Assembly: GCA_966250325.1 (NCBI GenBank)
Contig: CBINGY010000002.1
Coordinates: 124,001-188,000, forward strand
Direction of reading: 5' to 3'
Length of the DNA stretch: 64,000 nt
DNA from: Jiulongibacter sp966250325
Lineage (GTDB): Bacteria; Bacteroidota; Bacteroidia; Cytophagales; Spirosomataceae
Shown here: positions 43,546 through 54,600 of the stretch, one piece after another
Numbering within the stretch: the stretch's first letter is position 1
Layout of the letters: each line of letters starts with the position of its first letter
Made by a program: the position numbers and the translations under genes
The notes under the pieces: generated by a model
The model's input: only the letters and a program-made list of their open reading frames with translations
Databases searched by the model: none
What the model was told of the DNA's origin: nothing

Positions 43546-45003
43546 TTACCTGAATACTCCATCGTAGTTACTACCCATATACGCCCCCCACTTTACGGGG
43601 GTTTTTATAGGGATAGTAGTTTTCAGGCAATTTACTCTGAGGCCATCAAAAGTGTATGTATGGTAGGCATTTGTTCCGTGGCAATAAATGATATCGAGCA
43701 AACCATCTCCATCGATATCTCCTATCCACGGAGTACTGGAGACGTTATGCCCCGGCAGGCCATCGGTAAGAGCGGCTACCTGATTTTCAGTAAAATCTAT
43801 GGCATACAAGGTGGTGAAGAAGGTTTTTCTGAATAAAGAGTCTTCCTTTTGATAATCTACACTTAGAATCACTTCTTCTATCCCATCGCCGGTGATATCG
43901 GCCACTACCGGGCTTGAGGTTTGATAGTAGCCAAGAGAGTCCAGATATTCGATTCGTCCGTTTTTTCCATTGATCATCGCTTGCCGGGTCCAGCTCAGAT
44001 CGGGCCATACACCCTGGGCAAAGGAAACGAAAAAATCAGGAATGTGATCGGGATTGAACTGACCGACGGCCAGCGAACTGTATGCCTCTGTGTGAGGAAG
44101 TTTTGCTCTCCAAAGTAGACGTTGAGTAGTGCCATCGTAGGCTAGAATTCTGCCATTGACCGAGGCGGCAATCATATCTCTTATCCCATCGTCATTGATA
44201 TCTGCAAAAACTGGAGGGGCTATAAAACCTTTTCCCTGGCCAATTTCAAGTTTCCTTGCCCTACTTAGATCACCTTCCAGGATATTTCTGAGTGATGCTA
44301 CATACAGGCTGCCATCTATGGTCTCGCCTCCGGTTCCAAAAAGGATCCGTGATTCTGCCGGATTTGACGGTTCAAAGTCAATGACGGCAGACATATATAT
44401 TTCCCGCAAATCGGGCATTTGAGCACCGGCGAGTAATTTTCCGGTAGCACCTGACAGGATGACCAGCCGACCAGCAGCCCTTCCCGGATCATGTGGTTTT
44501 ACCCAGATATCACCTCCGTTGGCAAGGAGTAGGTCGGGAACTCCATCCTCATCTACATCGTGAATAAACTGAGGATTGTAAAAATTAAACCATCTTTTTA
44601 CCTGATTGGGGAGGTATTGAAGGGTATCGAATTGCCAGATAACCGTCCCGTTTTTGCCAGAAATCGCCTTAAGTTCGGAGGATCTGCCGTTAAGGAAAAT
44701 ATCCTGAACCCCATCATGGTCGATATCGAGCAGGGCGGCAGATCCAAAGATCTGATCAGACCCCGCTACATTCCAGAGCATTTTTCCTGATTTCCCGTCC
44801 AATGCGAAAAAAGCCGTATCACAGGACTGGAATTCGAGTCGTCCGGCACCCAGAATAATGTCGACTGTTCCATCACCTGTGAGATCACTAACTCTGGGAG
44901 ATGAGAAGGTACCTACTGTGGGTAAAGTGACAGACCATGAGGACTGTGCAGATATATTCAGGCTGCAAAAAACCAGAAATATAACAACGAAAATATGATT
45001 CAA
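43546..45003 (-). CDS. Secreted FG-GAP/VCBS repeat protein
   Basis: 485 residues with a signal peptide (to about 19, NISAQS). Six or more calcium-type repeats of the DxDxDGxxD kind are visible: DLTGDGTVD, DIDHDGVQD, DVDEDGVPD, DINDDGIRD, DITGDGIEE and DIDGDGLLD. Between them are PQQ-like blade sequences (LDGKSGKMLWNVAG, SGKNGTVIWQFD). This is a seven-bladed-propeller-like surface protein, probably binding sugar or acting as scaffold; no enzyme motif is seen. It is divergent from the larger FG-GAP/ASPIC protein at 45095. Confidence 0.82.
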   Translation of the reverse strand: MNHIFVVIFLVFCSLNISAQSSWSVTLPTVGTFSSPRVSDLTGDGTVDIILGAGRLEFQSCDTAFFALDGKSGKMLWNVAGSDQIFGSAALLDIDHDGVQDIFLNGRSSELKAISGKNGTVIWQFDTLQYLPNQVKRWFNFYNPQFIHDVDEDGVPDLLLANGGDIWVKPHDPGRAAGRLVILSGATGKLLAGAQMPDLREIYMSAVIDFEPSNPAESRILFGTGGETIDGSLYVASLRNILEGDLSRARKLEIGQGKGFIAPPVFADINDDGIRDMIAASVNGRILAYDGTTQRLLWRAKLPHTEAYSSLAVGQFNPDHIPDFFVSFAQGVWPDLSWTRQAMINGKNGRIEYLDSLGYYQTSSPVVADITGDGIEEVILSVDYQKEDSLFRKTFFTTLYAIDFTENQVAALTDGLPGHNVSSTPWIGDIDGDGLLDIIYCHGTNAYHTYTFDGLRVNCLKTTIPIKTPVKWGAYMGSNYDGVFR

Positions 45004-45066
45004 GGGATTGGCTTTTTGAAAGCGAAAATTTAAGCACTTTCAAGTCATTTCATACCGGTATTGGGT

Positions 45067-45074
45067 TAATTTTG
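45067..45074 (+). promoter_or_regulatory. Candidate -7 box upstream of the ASPIC/FG-GAP lipoprotein
   Basis: TAATTTTG (45067-45074) is an exact TAnnTTTG match 20 bases before the TTG start at 45095. The distance supports that start over later ones. No clear -33 TTTG is present. Confidence 0.45.
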
Positions 45075-45094
45075 TTTAGAAAAAAACCTTTACC

Positions 45095-48000
45095 TTGAAT
45101 AGAAGATGTGGCCTACCGGTTGTGATAAGTTCCCTCCTTATTTTATCCTGCCGTAGCACTCCCGATACCGAAAAAGCTCTTTTTGAGCTGCTTGATCCCG
45201 AAGATTCAGGAATTTCCTTTGAAAACAAGGTAGTTGAGACCAACGACTTTAACGTAATTACTTATCGTAATTTTTACAATGGCGGAGGTGTGGCTGCCGG
45301 AGATGTAAACAATGACGGCCTGCCCGATCTCTACTTTACAGCTAATCAGTCTGATAATAAGTTGTTTATCAATCGGGGAAATTTAACATTTGAGGATGTT
45401 ACATCGAAGGCGGGTGTAGCAGGGAGAAGAGCCTGGAGCACTGGCGTTACGATGGCCGATGTAAACGCAGATGGCTGGCTTGATATTTATGTGTGTAATT
45501 CGGGGGATATAGAAGGGGAAAATAAGGCGAATGAACTTTTTATAAATAATCAGGACGGCACGTTTACTGATCAGGCCGCTGCCTGTAACCTGGACAACGA
45601 GGGTTATGGAACTCATGCCGCCTTTTTTGATTATGATGCTGATGGTGATCTGGATTGTTACATTCTCAATAACAGTTTTAAGGACCCGGGAAAAATAGAA
45701 CTATACAAGAGCATGCGTGAAAGCAGAGATGACCTCGGAGGAGACAAGCTGATGCGTAATGACGGTGGGAAATTTACGGATGTATCTCAGCAAGCCGGTA
45801 TTTTTGGTAGCGAGATTGGGTTTGGACTGGGAGTAGCAATTAGTGATCTTAATGGCGATAACTGGCCTGATATCTACATAAGTAATGATTTTTGGGAAAG
45901 AGATTATTTATATCTGAATCAAGGCGACGGAACCTTTAAAGAAGATTTAACCTCAAGAATGGATTACACTTCTGTATCGAGTATGGGTGCAGATATCGCA
46001 GATCTTAACGGTGACGGTTTTCCTGAGGTATTCAGTACAGATATGCTTGCGGCAGATAGCTACAGGATTCAGGCCATGGTAAACTTTGATCCTTTTCATC
46101 TGGAAGATTTAAAGTACAGAGCTAATTATCATTATCAGATTATTCAGAATTGTTTACATCTCAATGACGGAACGGCCCATTTCCGCGAAATAAGTCATAT
46201 CACCGGGGTGGCTGCTACAGACTGGAGCTGGGGGGCATTACTTTTCGATTTTGAAAATAACGGAACCAAAGACATTTTCGTGGCGAATGGCATATACAAA
46301 GACCTGATGTCTGGAGACTTCAGAGACTTCATGACCGAGCAAAAGCTGGGTTCCAAAAAAAGGGAGGACATCGATTTCCTGAATCTTACAAAACAAATGC
46401 CTTCCAATCCTCTTAAGAATTTCGCGTTTGTAAATAAGGGTGATCTGAGCTTCTCAAGCAGTGGTGATCAGCTCGGTTTAACTCAGCCTTCATTCAGCAA
46501 TGGTTCGGTTTACAGTGATCTGGATAATGACGGAGATCTGGATCTGGTGGTCAATAATGTAAACATGCCAAGTTTTGTTTACAAAAATAAAGCGAACGAA
46601 ATCTCACCGAATAATTACCTGAAAATTGGGTTTGAAGGTGCTTCCGGGAATACCCAGGGCATTGGGGCAAGTGTTAGAATCACCACATCAGCCGGGATAC
46701 AATTTGGCGAAAACTACATGAACAGAGGCTTTGAAAGCAGCAGTGAACCTGTGTTGCATTTTGGTCTGGGAGGTTCGGAACAAGTATCTTCACTCGATGT
46801 AACCTGGCCAGACGGCCGCATTCAGCATCTGGAAAATATAAAAAGCAATCAAAAAATTGTTTTACGATACCAGGATGCTGTTTCAAATAAGAAACCGGTT
46901 TCTGCCGTAAATCAAAATTTGGTATTTAATGAGGTGCCGGAGTCCAGCTTTAAGGGAAATGTGAAACATACAGAAAACAGATATAACGATTTCGATCAGG
47001 AAATTTTACTACATAAGTTGATTTCAACGGAAGGCCCCCGGTTTGTGTCTGGTGACTGCAACGGTGATCAGCTTCCAGATTTTGTTCTTCTGGGAGCGAT
47101 GGGGGATACGGATAAACTATTTATCGGAGAAAGTAATGGCACTTTCACCCAGAAAAAAGTGACGGCTTTTGAAACAGATGCGGATTTTGAAAGCACCTGT
47201 GGCGTTTTTCTGGATTTTGATATGGATGGAGACGAGGATCTGCTCATTGGCTCCGGAGGAAATCAGACGGATACAGATCAGATTCATTTCATCGTAAGGC
47301 TATATCTCAACGACGGCAGTGGTAATTTTGCGGTAGATCCTGATCATATTCCACCTGTGGTCGGGAATTTTTCAACTATTGAAGCTGCTGATATTGATAA
47401 AGACGGAGATAAAGATCTGTTTTTGGGTGCCAGGGTGGTACCGGGAAATTATGCACTCACCCCGAGGAGTGCTTTGCTACGCAATGACGGAGGTCGCTTG
47501 ACAGACATCACACCTGAGGCATTGGGTGGCATTGGTATGGTAACAGATGCATCGTTTGCGGATCTCAATTCTGACGCATTACCAGACCTTCTTTTGGTAG
47601 GGGAATGGATGCCGGTTAGCATTTTTATGAATACGAATGGCACATTCTCTGAACTCAAGGCTCTGCCGGGGTCTTCAGGATGGTGGACCAGGGTGGAGCT
47701 TAAAGATCTGGATAAAGATGGAGATCCCGATTTTGTTCTGGGAAACTGGGGCAACAATTCTAAATTTCAGGCACGGGCAGGCTCACCGCTCACTTTATTT
47801 AGCAAGGATTTTGACGGTAATGGGAAAAGCGAATTTGTGATTAACTGGAGGGCTCCTCTGGACCAAAAAGACTTTCCTTTTTCTACAAAAATGGAGTTGA
47901 CTGGTCAAATGCCTGTTCTTAAAAAAGAAAATTTAAAATACGATAAGTTTGCCCGTCTGAGTTACGAGGAGCTTTTCAGCCCGGAAATGAGGGAAAATGC

Positions 48001-48373
48001 CAAAAAGTATGAGGCTCAACGTTTAGCCACCTCTATACTTTGGAACGATAAAGGTCAACTTAGCCTTTCTGAACTTCCTTTTGAAGCCCAGCTGTCACCT
48101 GTTTATGGTATTGCTATCGAAGATTTTGACAAAGACGGAACTCAGGACATCTGGTTAGGGGGAAATTTTTACGGACTTAAACCTCAGGTGGGCCGTCTGG
48201 ATGCCAGTAAAGGGGTGCTTCTCAAGGGACTTCCGGGCCGGAAATTTGTTTATGTTCCAAATTCAAAATCAGGAATCAATCTGAAAGGTGAAGTGCGGGA
48301 TGCAGCGGTTTTTGGAGATTTACTCCTGATAGCCCGCAATAACGAAACACTGAAAGCTTTCAGTTTCAGGTAA
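45095..48373 (+). CDS. FG-GAP/VCBS repeat lipoprotein with ASPIC/UnbV domain (CRTAC1-like)
   Basis: 1092 residues from TTG 45095; GTG 45122 is an alternative. Either gives a lipoprotein signal ending LLILSC (Cys about 19). About fourteen DxDxDG-type repeats occur, for example DVNNDGLPD, DYDADGDLD, DLDNDGDLD, DFDMDGDED, DIDKDGDKD and DLDKDGDPD. In the middle sits the ASPIC/UnbV domain (GIGASVRITTSAG, then LHFGLGG and VTWPDGRIQ). In Bacteroidota these proteins often sit beside SusC/SusD pairs, and this one is followed by a sulfatase and SusCD. They are surface-exposed and calcium-binding; the glycan partner is unknown. Confidence 0.87.
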   Translation: MNRRCGLPVVISSLLILSCRSTPDTEKALFELLDPEDSGISFENKVVETNDFNVITYRNFYNGGGVAAGDVNNDGLPDLYFTANQSDNKLFINRGNLTFEDVTSKAGVAGRRAWSTGVTMADVNADGWLDIYVCNSGDIEGENKANELFINNQDGTFTDQAAACNLDNEGYGTHAAFFDYDADGDLDCYILNNSFKDPGKIELYKSMRESRDDLGGDKLMRNDGGKFTDVSQQAGIFGSEIGFGLGVAISDLNGDNWPDIYISNDFWERDYLYLNQGDGTFKEDLTSRMDYTSVSSMGADIADLNGDGFPEVFSTDMLAADSYRIQAMVNFDPFHLEDLKYRANYHYQIIQNCLHLNDGTAHFREISHITGVAATDWSWGALLFDFENNGTKDIFVANGIYKDLMSGDFRDFMTEQKLGSKKREDIDFLNLTKQMPSNPLKNFAFVNKGDLSFSSSGDQLGLTQPSFSNGSVYSDLDNDGDLDLVVNNVNMPSFVYKNKANEISPNNYLKIGFEGASGNTQGIGASVRITTSAGIQFGENYMNRGFESSSEPVLHFGLGGSEQVSSLDVTWPDGRIQHLENIKSNQKIVLRYQDAVSNKKPVSAVNQNLVFNEVPESSFKGNVKHTENRYNDFDQEILLHKLISTEGPRFVSGDCNGDQLPDFVLLGAMGDTDKLFIGESNGTFTQKKVTAFETDADFESTCGVFLDFDMDGDEDLLIGSGGNQTDTDQIHFIVRLYLNDGSGNFAVDPDHIPPVVGNFSTIEAADIDKDGDKDLFLGARVVPGNYALTPRSALLRNDGGRLTDITPEALGGIGMVTDASFADLNSDALPDLLLVGEWMPVSIFMNTNGTFSELKALPGSSGWWTRVELKDLDKDGDPDFVLGNWGNNSKFQARAGSPLTLFSKDFDGNGKSEFVINWRAPLDQKDFPFSTKMELTGQMPVLKKENLKYDKFARLSYEELFSPEMRENAKKYEAQRLATSILWNDKGQLSLSELPFEAQLSPVYGIAIEDFDKDGTQDIWLGGNFYGLKPQVGRLDASKGVLLKGLPGRKFVYVPNSKSGINLKGEVRDAAVFGDLLLIARNNETLKAFSFR

Positions 48374-48532
48374 AATTTAGAGCCGAATCTCGTAGGACGA
48401 AATCGGTAAGGCTCAGGACCATGCAAATGATCAAGAGCACCTATTATACAGTTCTAAGGAGGGACTTAATTTGAATGTTCAGGTATCTGAAGGAACCACC
48501 GCTTGCTCATTTATTTGATTAAGCTTAATCTT

Positions 48533-49978
48533 CTAATTACTGAAATATTTATCAATAATGTATCTGGGCTGCCAGGGATCTGGCTTTCTTTGAATGCTGC
48601 GGAAATCCCAATCCAGGGGTTGAATCTCCTTTACCTGAAGCGGAGCTGTATCGCCAAAGACCAATTGATTTCGTTTAAGTTCTACCATTAGCTTATCAAT
48701 GACTGGCTTCATTTCAGGCCTGGAAGCGAGATCATTTAGTTCGTATGGGTCACTTTTTAGGTTATAAAGCACAGTTTTATCCACAAAGGGATATCTTATT
48801 AACTTAAAATCACCCAGTCTCACGGCCCTGTGATGTTGCATATAGCTAAGGAAAATAGATTCTCTATGTTTAGTAAATGTTCCATTCAGTACTCCTTCAA
48901 AGCTGGAACCATCAATTTCTACTGGTTTTTCAAGGCCCAGAAGCCCGCAAAGGGTAGGAAAAAGATCAATCGTATAAACAAAGGCGTCTGATTGCTCACC
49001 CTTCGGGATTGACGGGCCGCTCATCAGCATGGGTACATTCATACAGTGTTCATACGTGCTTTGCTTGCCTATTAATCCATGACTTCCCATGGCTAGTCCG
49101 TTATCTCCCAGAAATATTATCAGGGTGTTTTGATCAAGACCACGCAAACGCAAAGCCTGCAACACACGATTTACCGCATGATCCAGATGTGTTATAAGCC
49201 CAGCATAATCTGACCATTGCGAACGAATTACCTCCTCTGTTCTGGGATAAGCCGCCAGGTTTTCATCCCGAACTTCCATGGGGTGTCCGAAATTGAATGG
49301 ATGAAATGGCATAAAATTAGGAGGTGGAGGGATAGTATTATCTGCATACAGGCTGGCATACTGTGGCAGCGGAGATCGGGGATCGTGCGGAGCTGTGAAA
49401 GGCAGATACATGAAAAAGGGTTTGGTAGTATCGTGAGCATTCACAAAATCTACCATAGTGTCTCCGAAAATATCCGTGGAAAATCCCTTGTATCGGGTTT
49501 CTGAAAAAGTCTTATCGGAAAGAAGATCACGGCAGTAAACCTGATAATGATCAGACATGCCCCCAAACATGACATTTTTGGCATGATCAAAACTTTCTGC
49601 CACCACCTGCATTTCATTATGCCATTTGCCAGTCATATAGGTAACATAACCTTGCTGCTTTAAGGCTTGAGCCATATTCAAATGCCCGGCCATCTTATCC
49701 TGAATACGATGGTAAGATTTTCCTGTGAGTAACATGGCACGTGAAGGAGCACATAATGCTCCGTGGTGACTTCCCTGTATGTAGGCATTCGTAAATCGCG
49801 TACCCTGACTGGCCAGGCTGTCAATAGTTGGTGTTTTTATGAAGGTATTACCATAGCAACCCAGTGCATCGGCACGGAGGTCATCTGCAAAAAAAATGAC
49901 CAGGTTTGGGCGTTTTTGTGCAAATAAACCGGCACAGCTCAGTAATAAAAAAACAAGGGAATTCAGGAATTGACTCAT
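48533..49978 (-). CDS. Secreted type I sulfatase
   Basis: 481 residues, signal peptide to about 20 (GLFAQK). Type I sulfatase features: metal ligands in IFFADDLRADALG, the formylglycine motif Cys76-A-P-S-Arg80 in GALCAPSRAMLLTGK, and DNGLAMGSHG for the second metal site. The Cys form needs a maturase encoded elsewhere. The layout resembles choline- or carbohydrate-sulfatases. The gene lies 118 bases downstream of the susD stop with a terminator between, so it belongs to the locus but not necessarily to the same transcript. It likely removes sulfate from the glycan taken up by the SusCD pair. Confidence 0.92.
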   Translation of the reverse strand: MSQFLNSLVFLLLSCAGLFAQKRPNLVIFFADDLRADALGCYGNTFIKTPTIDSLASQGTRFTNAYIQGSHHGALCAPSRAMLLTGKSYHRIQDKMAGHLNMAQALKQQGYVTYMTGKWHNEMQVVAESFDHAKNVMFGGMSDHYQVYCRDLLSDKTFSETRYKGFSTDIFGDTMVDFVNAHDTTKPFFMYLPFTAPHDPRSPLPQYASLYADNTIPPPPNFMPFHPFNFGHPMEVRDENLAAYPRTEEVIRSQWSDYAGLITHLDHAVNRVLQALRLRGLDQNTLIIFLGDNGLAMGSHGLIGKQSTYEHCMNVPMLMSGPSIPKGEQSDAFVYTIDLFPTLCGLLGLEKPVEIDGSSFEGVLNGTFTKHRESIFLSYMQHHRAVRLGDFKLIRYPFVDKTVLYNLKSDPYELNDLASRPEMKPVIDKLMVELKRNQLVFGDTAPLQVKEIQPLDWDFRSIQRKPDPWQPRYIIDKYFSN

Positions 49979-50023
49979 AGCCCAATTTAATGCATGAATT
50001 TCAAATTCAAAGCCTTAATACTA

Positions 50024-50059
50024 AAAAAGCCGTCGGAAAAGAATCCCCGACGGCTTTTT
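50024..50059 (-). terminator. Terminator after the SusCD operon
   Basis: Arms AAAAAGCCGTCGG (50024-50036) and CCGACGGCTTTTT (50047-50059) are perfectly complementary with a 10-base loop. On the minus strand the stem ends in a T-run, 37 bases after the susD stop. Confidence 0.85.
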
Positions 50060-50095
50060 GAAAGTGGAATGAAACTTCCTGAATAATAGGAGGAA

Positions 50096-51655
50096 CTACT
50101 GAACATCCCACCATACACGGGTGGTGTATTCATTGGGTAGAGAAGCTCCAGACTGGAAGTTTTCTGCATTGTTACTTAGCTCACCATTCGGAATTCTTAG
50201 TTTCCTTGGAATGGTTCCGTTGGTAATATTGCCCTGATAATTGACAGGTGTAAGAGCAGGGTAGCCTGTTCTTTTCCAGTCAGACCAGGCATCCCACCAG
50301 TTTAAAAACTTACTCGCCCACATTTGCTCACCAATTGACTTCAAACCGTCATAGGGATTGGCAGCAAGATACGCATTGGCTTCTTCGTCACTTACTGCCA
50401 GAGATGCATCGTAATTGGTCCATTCCTGAAGAGCTGCTTTTACACCTTTGGCATAATGACCTGCAGCATCACTTGCTCCACCTATACCACGCTGTGCAGC
50501 TTCTGCAAGAAGAAGCTCTACTTCAGAGTAATTCATGAATACGTAATCCTCATCATCATCCAGTAATTTGGGGTTAATGATTGAGAACTCAACCATTGGA
50601 TTTACCCCAGATTTACCCAGAAAAGTCTGTAATGTACCGGCATCCAGACCATTCGGAAGACCTTTCTGGTTAGCAGGTGTTTTATCTACACCGCCTACAC
50701 CACCACTGTAGATCATGAGTCTTGGATCATTTTTCGCCTTAAGCCAATTAACCAGAGTGGCACTCAATGGTGAAGGCTGACCTCCGTCTCCATTGGCAAA
50801 AGCCCTGGAAATACCATTTTGATTGGTCCATTCGCTGGGTCCGAGAGAGGTCTTTATCATGGCACGGTCAGAAATGGCCGTCATCACCCCTCCACTTATC
50901 GCTTCAGTGGCATACTGATTTGCCAAACTCTGATCTACTTTAGATACCCTCATAGCCATTCTGAGAAGCAGAGAGTTTCCAAATTTTTTCCATTTATTAA
51001 TATCTCCCTCATAGAAAAGATCAGCACCCGGTGAAGTTGCAGACGGTGCCAGACCATCACCTGTAAGAGAAGGGTTAAGGGCTTTGGTAGCCTCAGAAAC
51101 CTCTTTCAACAGGTCTTTGTAAATAAATTCCTGGGTATCATACTTGGGAAAAAATATTCCATCAGATTTCCCTTTGAGAGCTTCGGTATATGGGATGTTA
51201 CCATAGTAATCGGTTAATCTCATAAAGTTATAGGCTCTTAAGATACGAGCAATCTGACGTGTATTCTCACGCCCACTTTCCTGAAAACCACCAGGGCCGG
51301 TCTGAACCAGAATTTCCTCCAGTTCCTGCAAAACGCCATTATAAAGGAAATCCCAGGGAGCAGCATTTGTTTCGCCATTATCGGTGTATTTATCACCGGG
51401 AGCTATACCACCACCAGCATTGGCAATTTGCTGGATCGCATGGCCAAACATCCCGATGTTTGTACGCCAGTCAATGTACCGGTTATCACCGCGATTACCA
51501 CCAGACGCAGTACCCAGTTGAGCTGAAGTGAGCAAGAAATTCATATCTATCTCATTCAGGGCCTGCGGGTTAATATTTAATGCTTCTAATTTCTCTTGAT
51601 CGCAGCTAGTACCGACAAAGAGCAAAGAGAAGAAAGCTAATACTATTTTTTTCAT
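50096..51655 (-). CDS. SusD/RagB family outer-membrane glycan-binding lipoprotein
   Basis: 519 residues. The lipoprotein signal ends FVGTSC (Cys18). The start of the mature protein (LNINPQALNEIDMNFLLTSAQLG) and the TPR-like helices fit the SusD-like_2 branch, with LARILRAYNFMRLTDYYGNIPYTEAL-type sequence (here split by variations) marking the helical core. It binds a glycan or peptide ligand on the cell surface and caps the SusC channel. It lies 19 bases after susC and is surely co-transcribed. A terminator follows. The ligand is not known; the nearby sulfatase hints at a sulfated compound. Confidence 0.93.
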   Translation of the reverse strand: MKKIVLAFFSLLFVGTSCDQEKLEALNINPQALNEIDMNFLLTSAQLGTASGGNRGDNRYIDWRTNIGMFGHAIQQIANAGGGIAPGDKYTDNGETNAAPWDFLYNGVLQELEEILVQTGPGGFQESGRENTRQIARILRAYNFMRLTDYYGNIPYTEALKGKSDGIFFPKYDTQEFIYKDLLKEVSEATKALNPSLTGDGLAPSATSPGADLFYEGDINKWKKFGNSLLLRMAMRVSKVDQSLANQYATEAISGGVMTAISDRAMIKTSLGPSEWTNQNGISRAFANGDGGQPSPLSATLVNWLKAKNDPRLMIYSGGVGGVDKTPANQKGLPNGLDAGTLQTFLGKSGVNPMVEFSIINPKLLDDDEDYVFMNYSEVELLLAEAAQRGIGGASDAAGHYAKGVKAALQEWTNYDASLAVSDEEANAYLAANPYDGLKSIGEQMWASKFLNWWDAWSDWKRTGYPALTPVNYQGNITNGTIPRKLRIPNGELSNNAENFQSGASLPNEYTTRVWWDVQ

Positions 51656-51674
51656 CTTAATTGCTGTTTTTTAA

Positions 51675-54600
51675 TTAGTAGGTAATATTCAAACTGAAAC
51701 CATAGGTTCTTGTAGCTGGCAAAGCGAAATACTCAAGTCCCTGAGCTCCTCCATTGAAAGAGTAGGTTGATTCAGGGTCTACATTCGGTATGTTTTTATA
51801 CAGCACCGCCAGGTTTCTTCCTACAAAAGACAATCCGATAGCCTGAAAAGGAGTCTTGCTTACCAGTTTAGAAGGGATATTATACCCGAAAGTCAATTGA
51901 CGAAGTTTCACAAAATCACCACTGAAAATGTAATGAGCAGCATTTCTGTCACCCAAATTACTCCAGTAGGCCTGTGCTTGTCTTGGAGTAAGCGTCAGAT
52001 TCAAAGGCTCACCGGCTTCGTTTACCCCAGAAATGGTAAGAGGTGCCTCACCTTCTCTTCCCTGTAGAGAAGCCTCAGATAAGCCCCACTGATCCAGACG
52101 CTGATTGGTTCCCGAGTGAATATCACCGCCTATTTTGGTGTCAATCAGGAAGTTCAGATTAAACCCTTTGAAGGAAAAATCATTGGTGATACCTCCGGTA
52201 AAAGGAGCTACTGACTGGCCTATGGCCTCGTAAACGTCATTCCTAACAGGTATACCTTCATTCGTATAAACAGGCTGTCCGTTAATCATTTTTTGAGTAA
52301 CACCCGTAATAGTACCGAAAGGCTGCCCTACGATATGCTTGATAAGGGATGTTCTGGTTCTTGATTCCTCAAAAGAGAGCTCGGTAGAACCTTCAATTAA
52401 ACTAACCACATTATTTTTATTGGTAGCAAAGTTTAGTGATACATCCCAGTTGAAGTCATTCTTGCGTATCGCATTTGCGGTAAACAGGAATTCGAAACCT
52501 TTATTGGTAAGCTGTCCTACGTTTACGGTGGTATTATTAAAACCAGAAGCTGTAGAAATGCTGGCATTCAGGATATCATCGGTTGTTTTCTGATCATAGT
52601 ATCCCAGATCAAGACCAAATCTGCCTCCCATAAAGCGAAGATCTAAACCAAACTCAAGTTCGGTAGAAAGAGCCGGATTGATATTCGGGTTGGCAATGGT
52701 GCCTCTGTTTGCAAAAGAAGCCATATTTCTTTCCAGATGCGGGTTTCCATTTAAGCCATAAGGCTGGGTGGTCTGATAAGCCCCGAGTGATCCGGTAAGA
52801 CCTACCTGTGCCCATGATGCTCTTAGTTTTCCAAAGCTCAACCAGCTAGGCATAGCATCAATGAACGCATCAGAGAAAACAAAGCTACCTCCCACAGATG
52901 GATAAAGAATACTCTTTCCGTTTAATACAGAGAAGTTATCCTGTCTTACAGTTCCGGTTAGGAACAGGTAATTGTCGTATCCAAATTCAGCTGATCCAAA
53001 CCAGGAGTTAATACCTGACTCACTGAAATCGTAGCCAAAGTTTCTGTTATTGGCTGAGTTTAGGGCGTGGAAAAAAGGAACAGAGAATCCATTACCCGTG
53101 GCCGCAATCTGCTCATACTTACTATATTGTTTGTTACCACCCGCAAATGCATTGATAGAGTATTTTCCATATACTTCGTCAAATCCTACCATGAAATCCA
53201 TGTTAGTCTCCTGACGATTCTGGAAACGCTCATTGATGGCTCCTCCTTGCTGGAAACCCGTTCCCTGAGGGGTAAGAGATTCTCCTTTCGTATAATAGAA
53301 ATCGGTACTTAATCTACCTGAAACATACAGGAAATCAGTAATGTCATACCTCAGCTGACCCGATGCCGTAACACGGTCTCTTACCGTATTTTCATTGTAT
53401 TGATAGGCAGACCAGTAGGCGTTTGAACCCCAGAAGTCTTGATAGTTAGAGAGCATTTCGTCCCCTGGTTCTCTGTTGCCAGCAGCATATACACTCGGAT
53501 CTAAACCTGCCGGTAAAGCACCGGGTTTATTCGGATCCCCCTTGGTATCCTCAATGTTCACGTTGGCTGGTAAACGCCATACAGCTTGCGGAGCGTTACC
53601 AGGAGAATCGGAAACACGCGGTCTGTTTTTGGCTTTTTCTTTCGAGTAAAGAATTTTACCATTGACACTAAGTTTCTTTCCAAATTTCGAGTTGGTAGAG
53701 AAGGCGATGTTGGTTCTATCGAAATTGGAATTAGGAAGAATGCTGGTAGAACGCAGATCAGCAAATGAAAGACGGAAATTCTGATCCCCGTTCCCACCGG
53801 AAAGGGCTACGCTGTTTGTAAGAGCACCACCTGTTTCGTAGAAGCGATCGAAGTTATTACCTGCGTAGCTGTAGGGTCTGGTTTCACCAAAAACGGTAGG
53901 GATTGATCTTCCGTCCATTCTGGGCCCCCATCCTACCAGCCCCCAATCACTAGCTTGCTGAATTGTACCAGGAGCGGTAGCCACATCATTCAGATAGTTA
54001 CCAGAACCAAAGGTGGTTTGTTTTTCAGATTGATCGTTAATGGTTTCTGCTACATAATTCAGACCGTATTGAAGACCAATACCTTTTCTTTTAGTTCCTT
54101 TCTTAGTGGTAATGTTGATTACACCGTTACCACCTCTGGAACCGTAAAGTGCTGCTGCGTTTGCTCCTTTAAGTACGGTAATTGACTCGATATCATCCGG
54201 GTTTAAACTGGATAGGCCATCTCCGCCGTCAGAACCACCCCAAAGACCAGCTGTACCGTTCTGGCTGTTGTCCATGGGTACACCGTCAATTACATAAAGA
54301 GGCTGATTTGCACCACCTAGCGTTTTGTTTCCACGGATAATTACCCTTGAAGAGCCGGCAGCACCTGTGGCAGGAGCGGTTACGTTTACACCAGCGATTC
54401 TACCGGCCAGAGAGTTACCCAGGTTGTTTTCGCGAGCCTTCGTAAAGTTATCTCCTGATACCTCAGTCACTGAATACTGAAGTGCTCTTTTGTCACGGGT
54501 AACGCCCAAGGCGGTAACCACTACTTCTCCCAGAGCATTGGCGTCAGCTGCAAGTGTTACATTGATAGAATTAGCGTTACCCACCACAATGTCCTGGGAA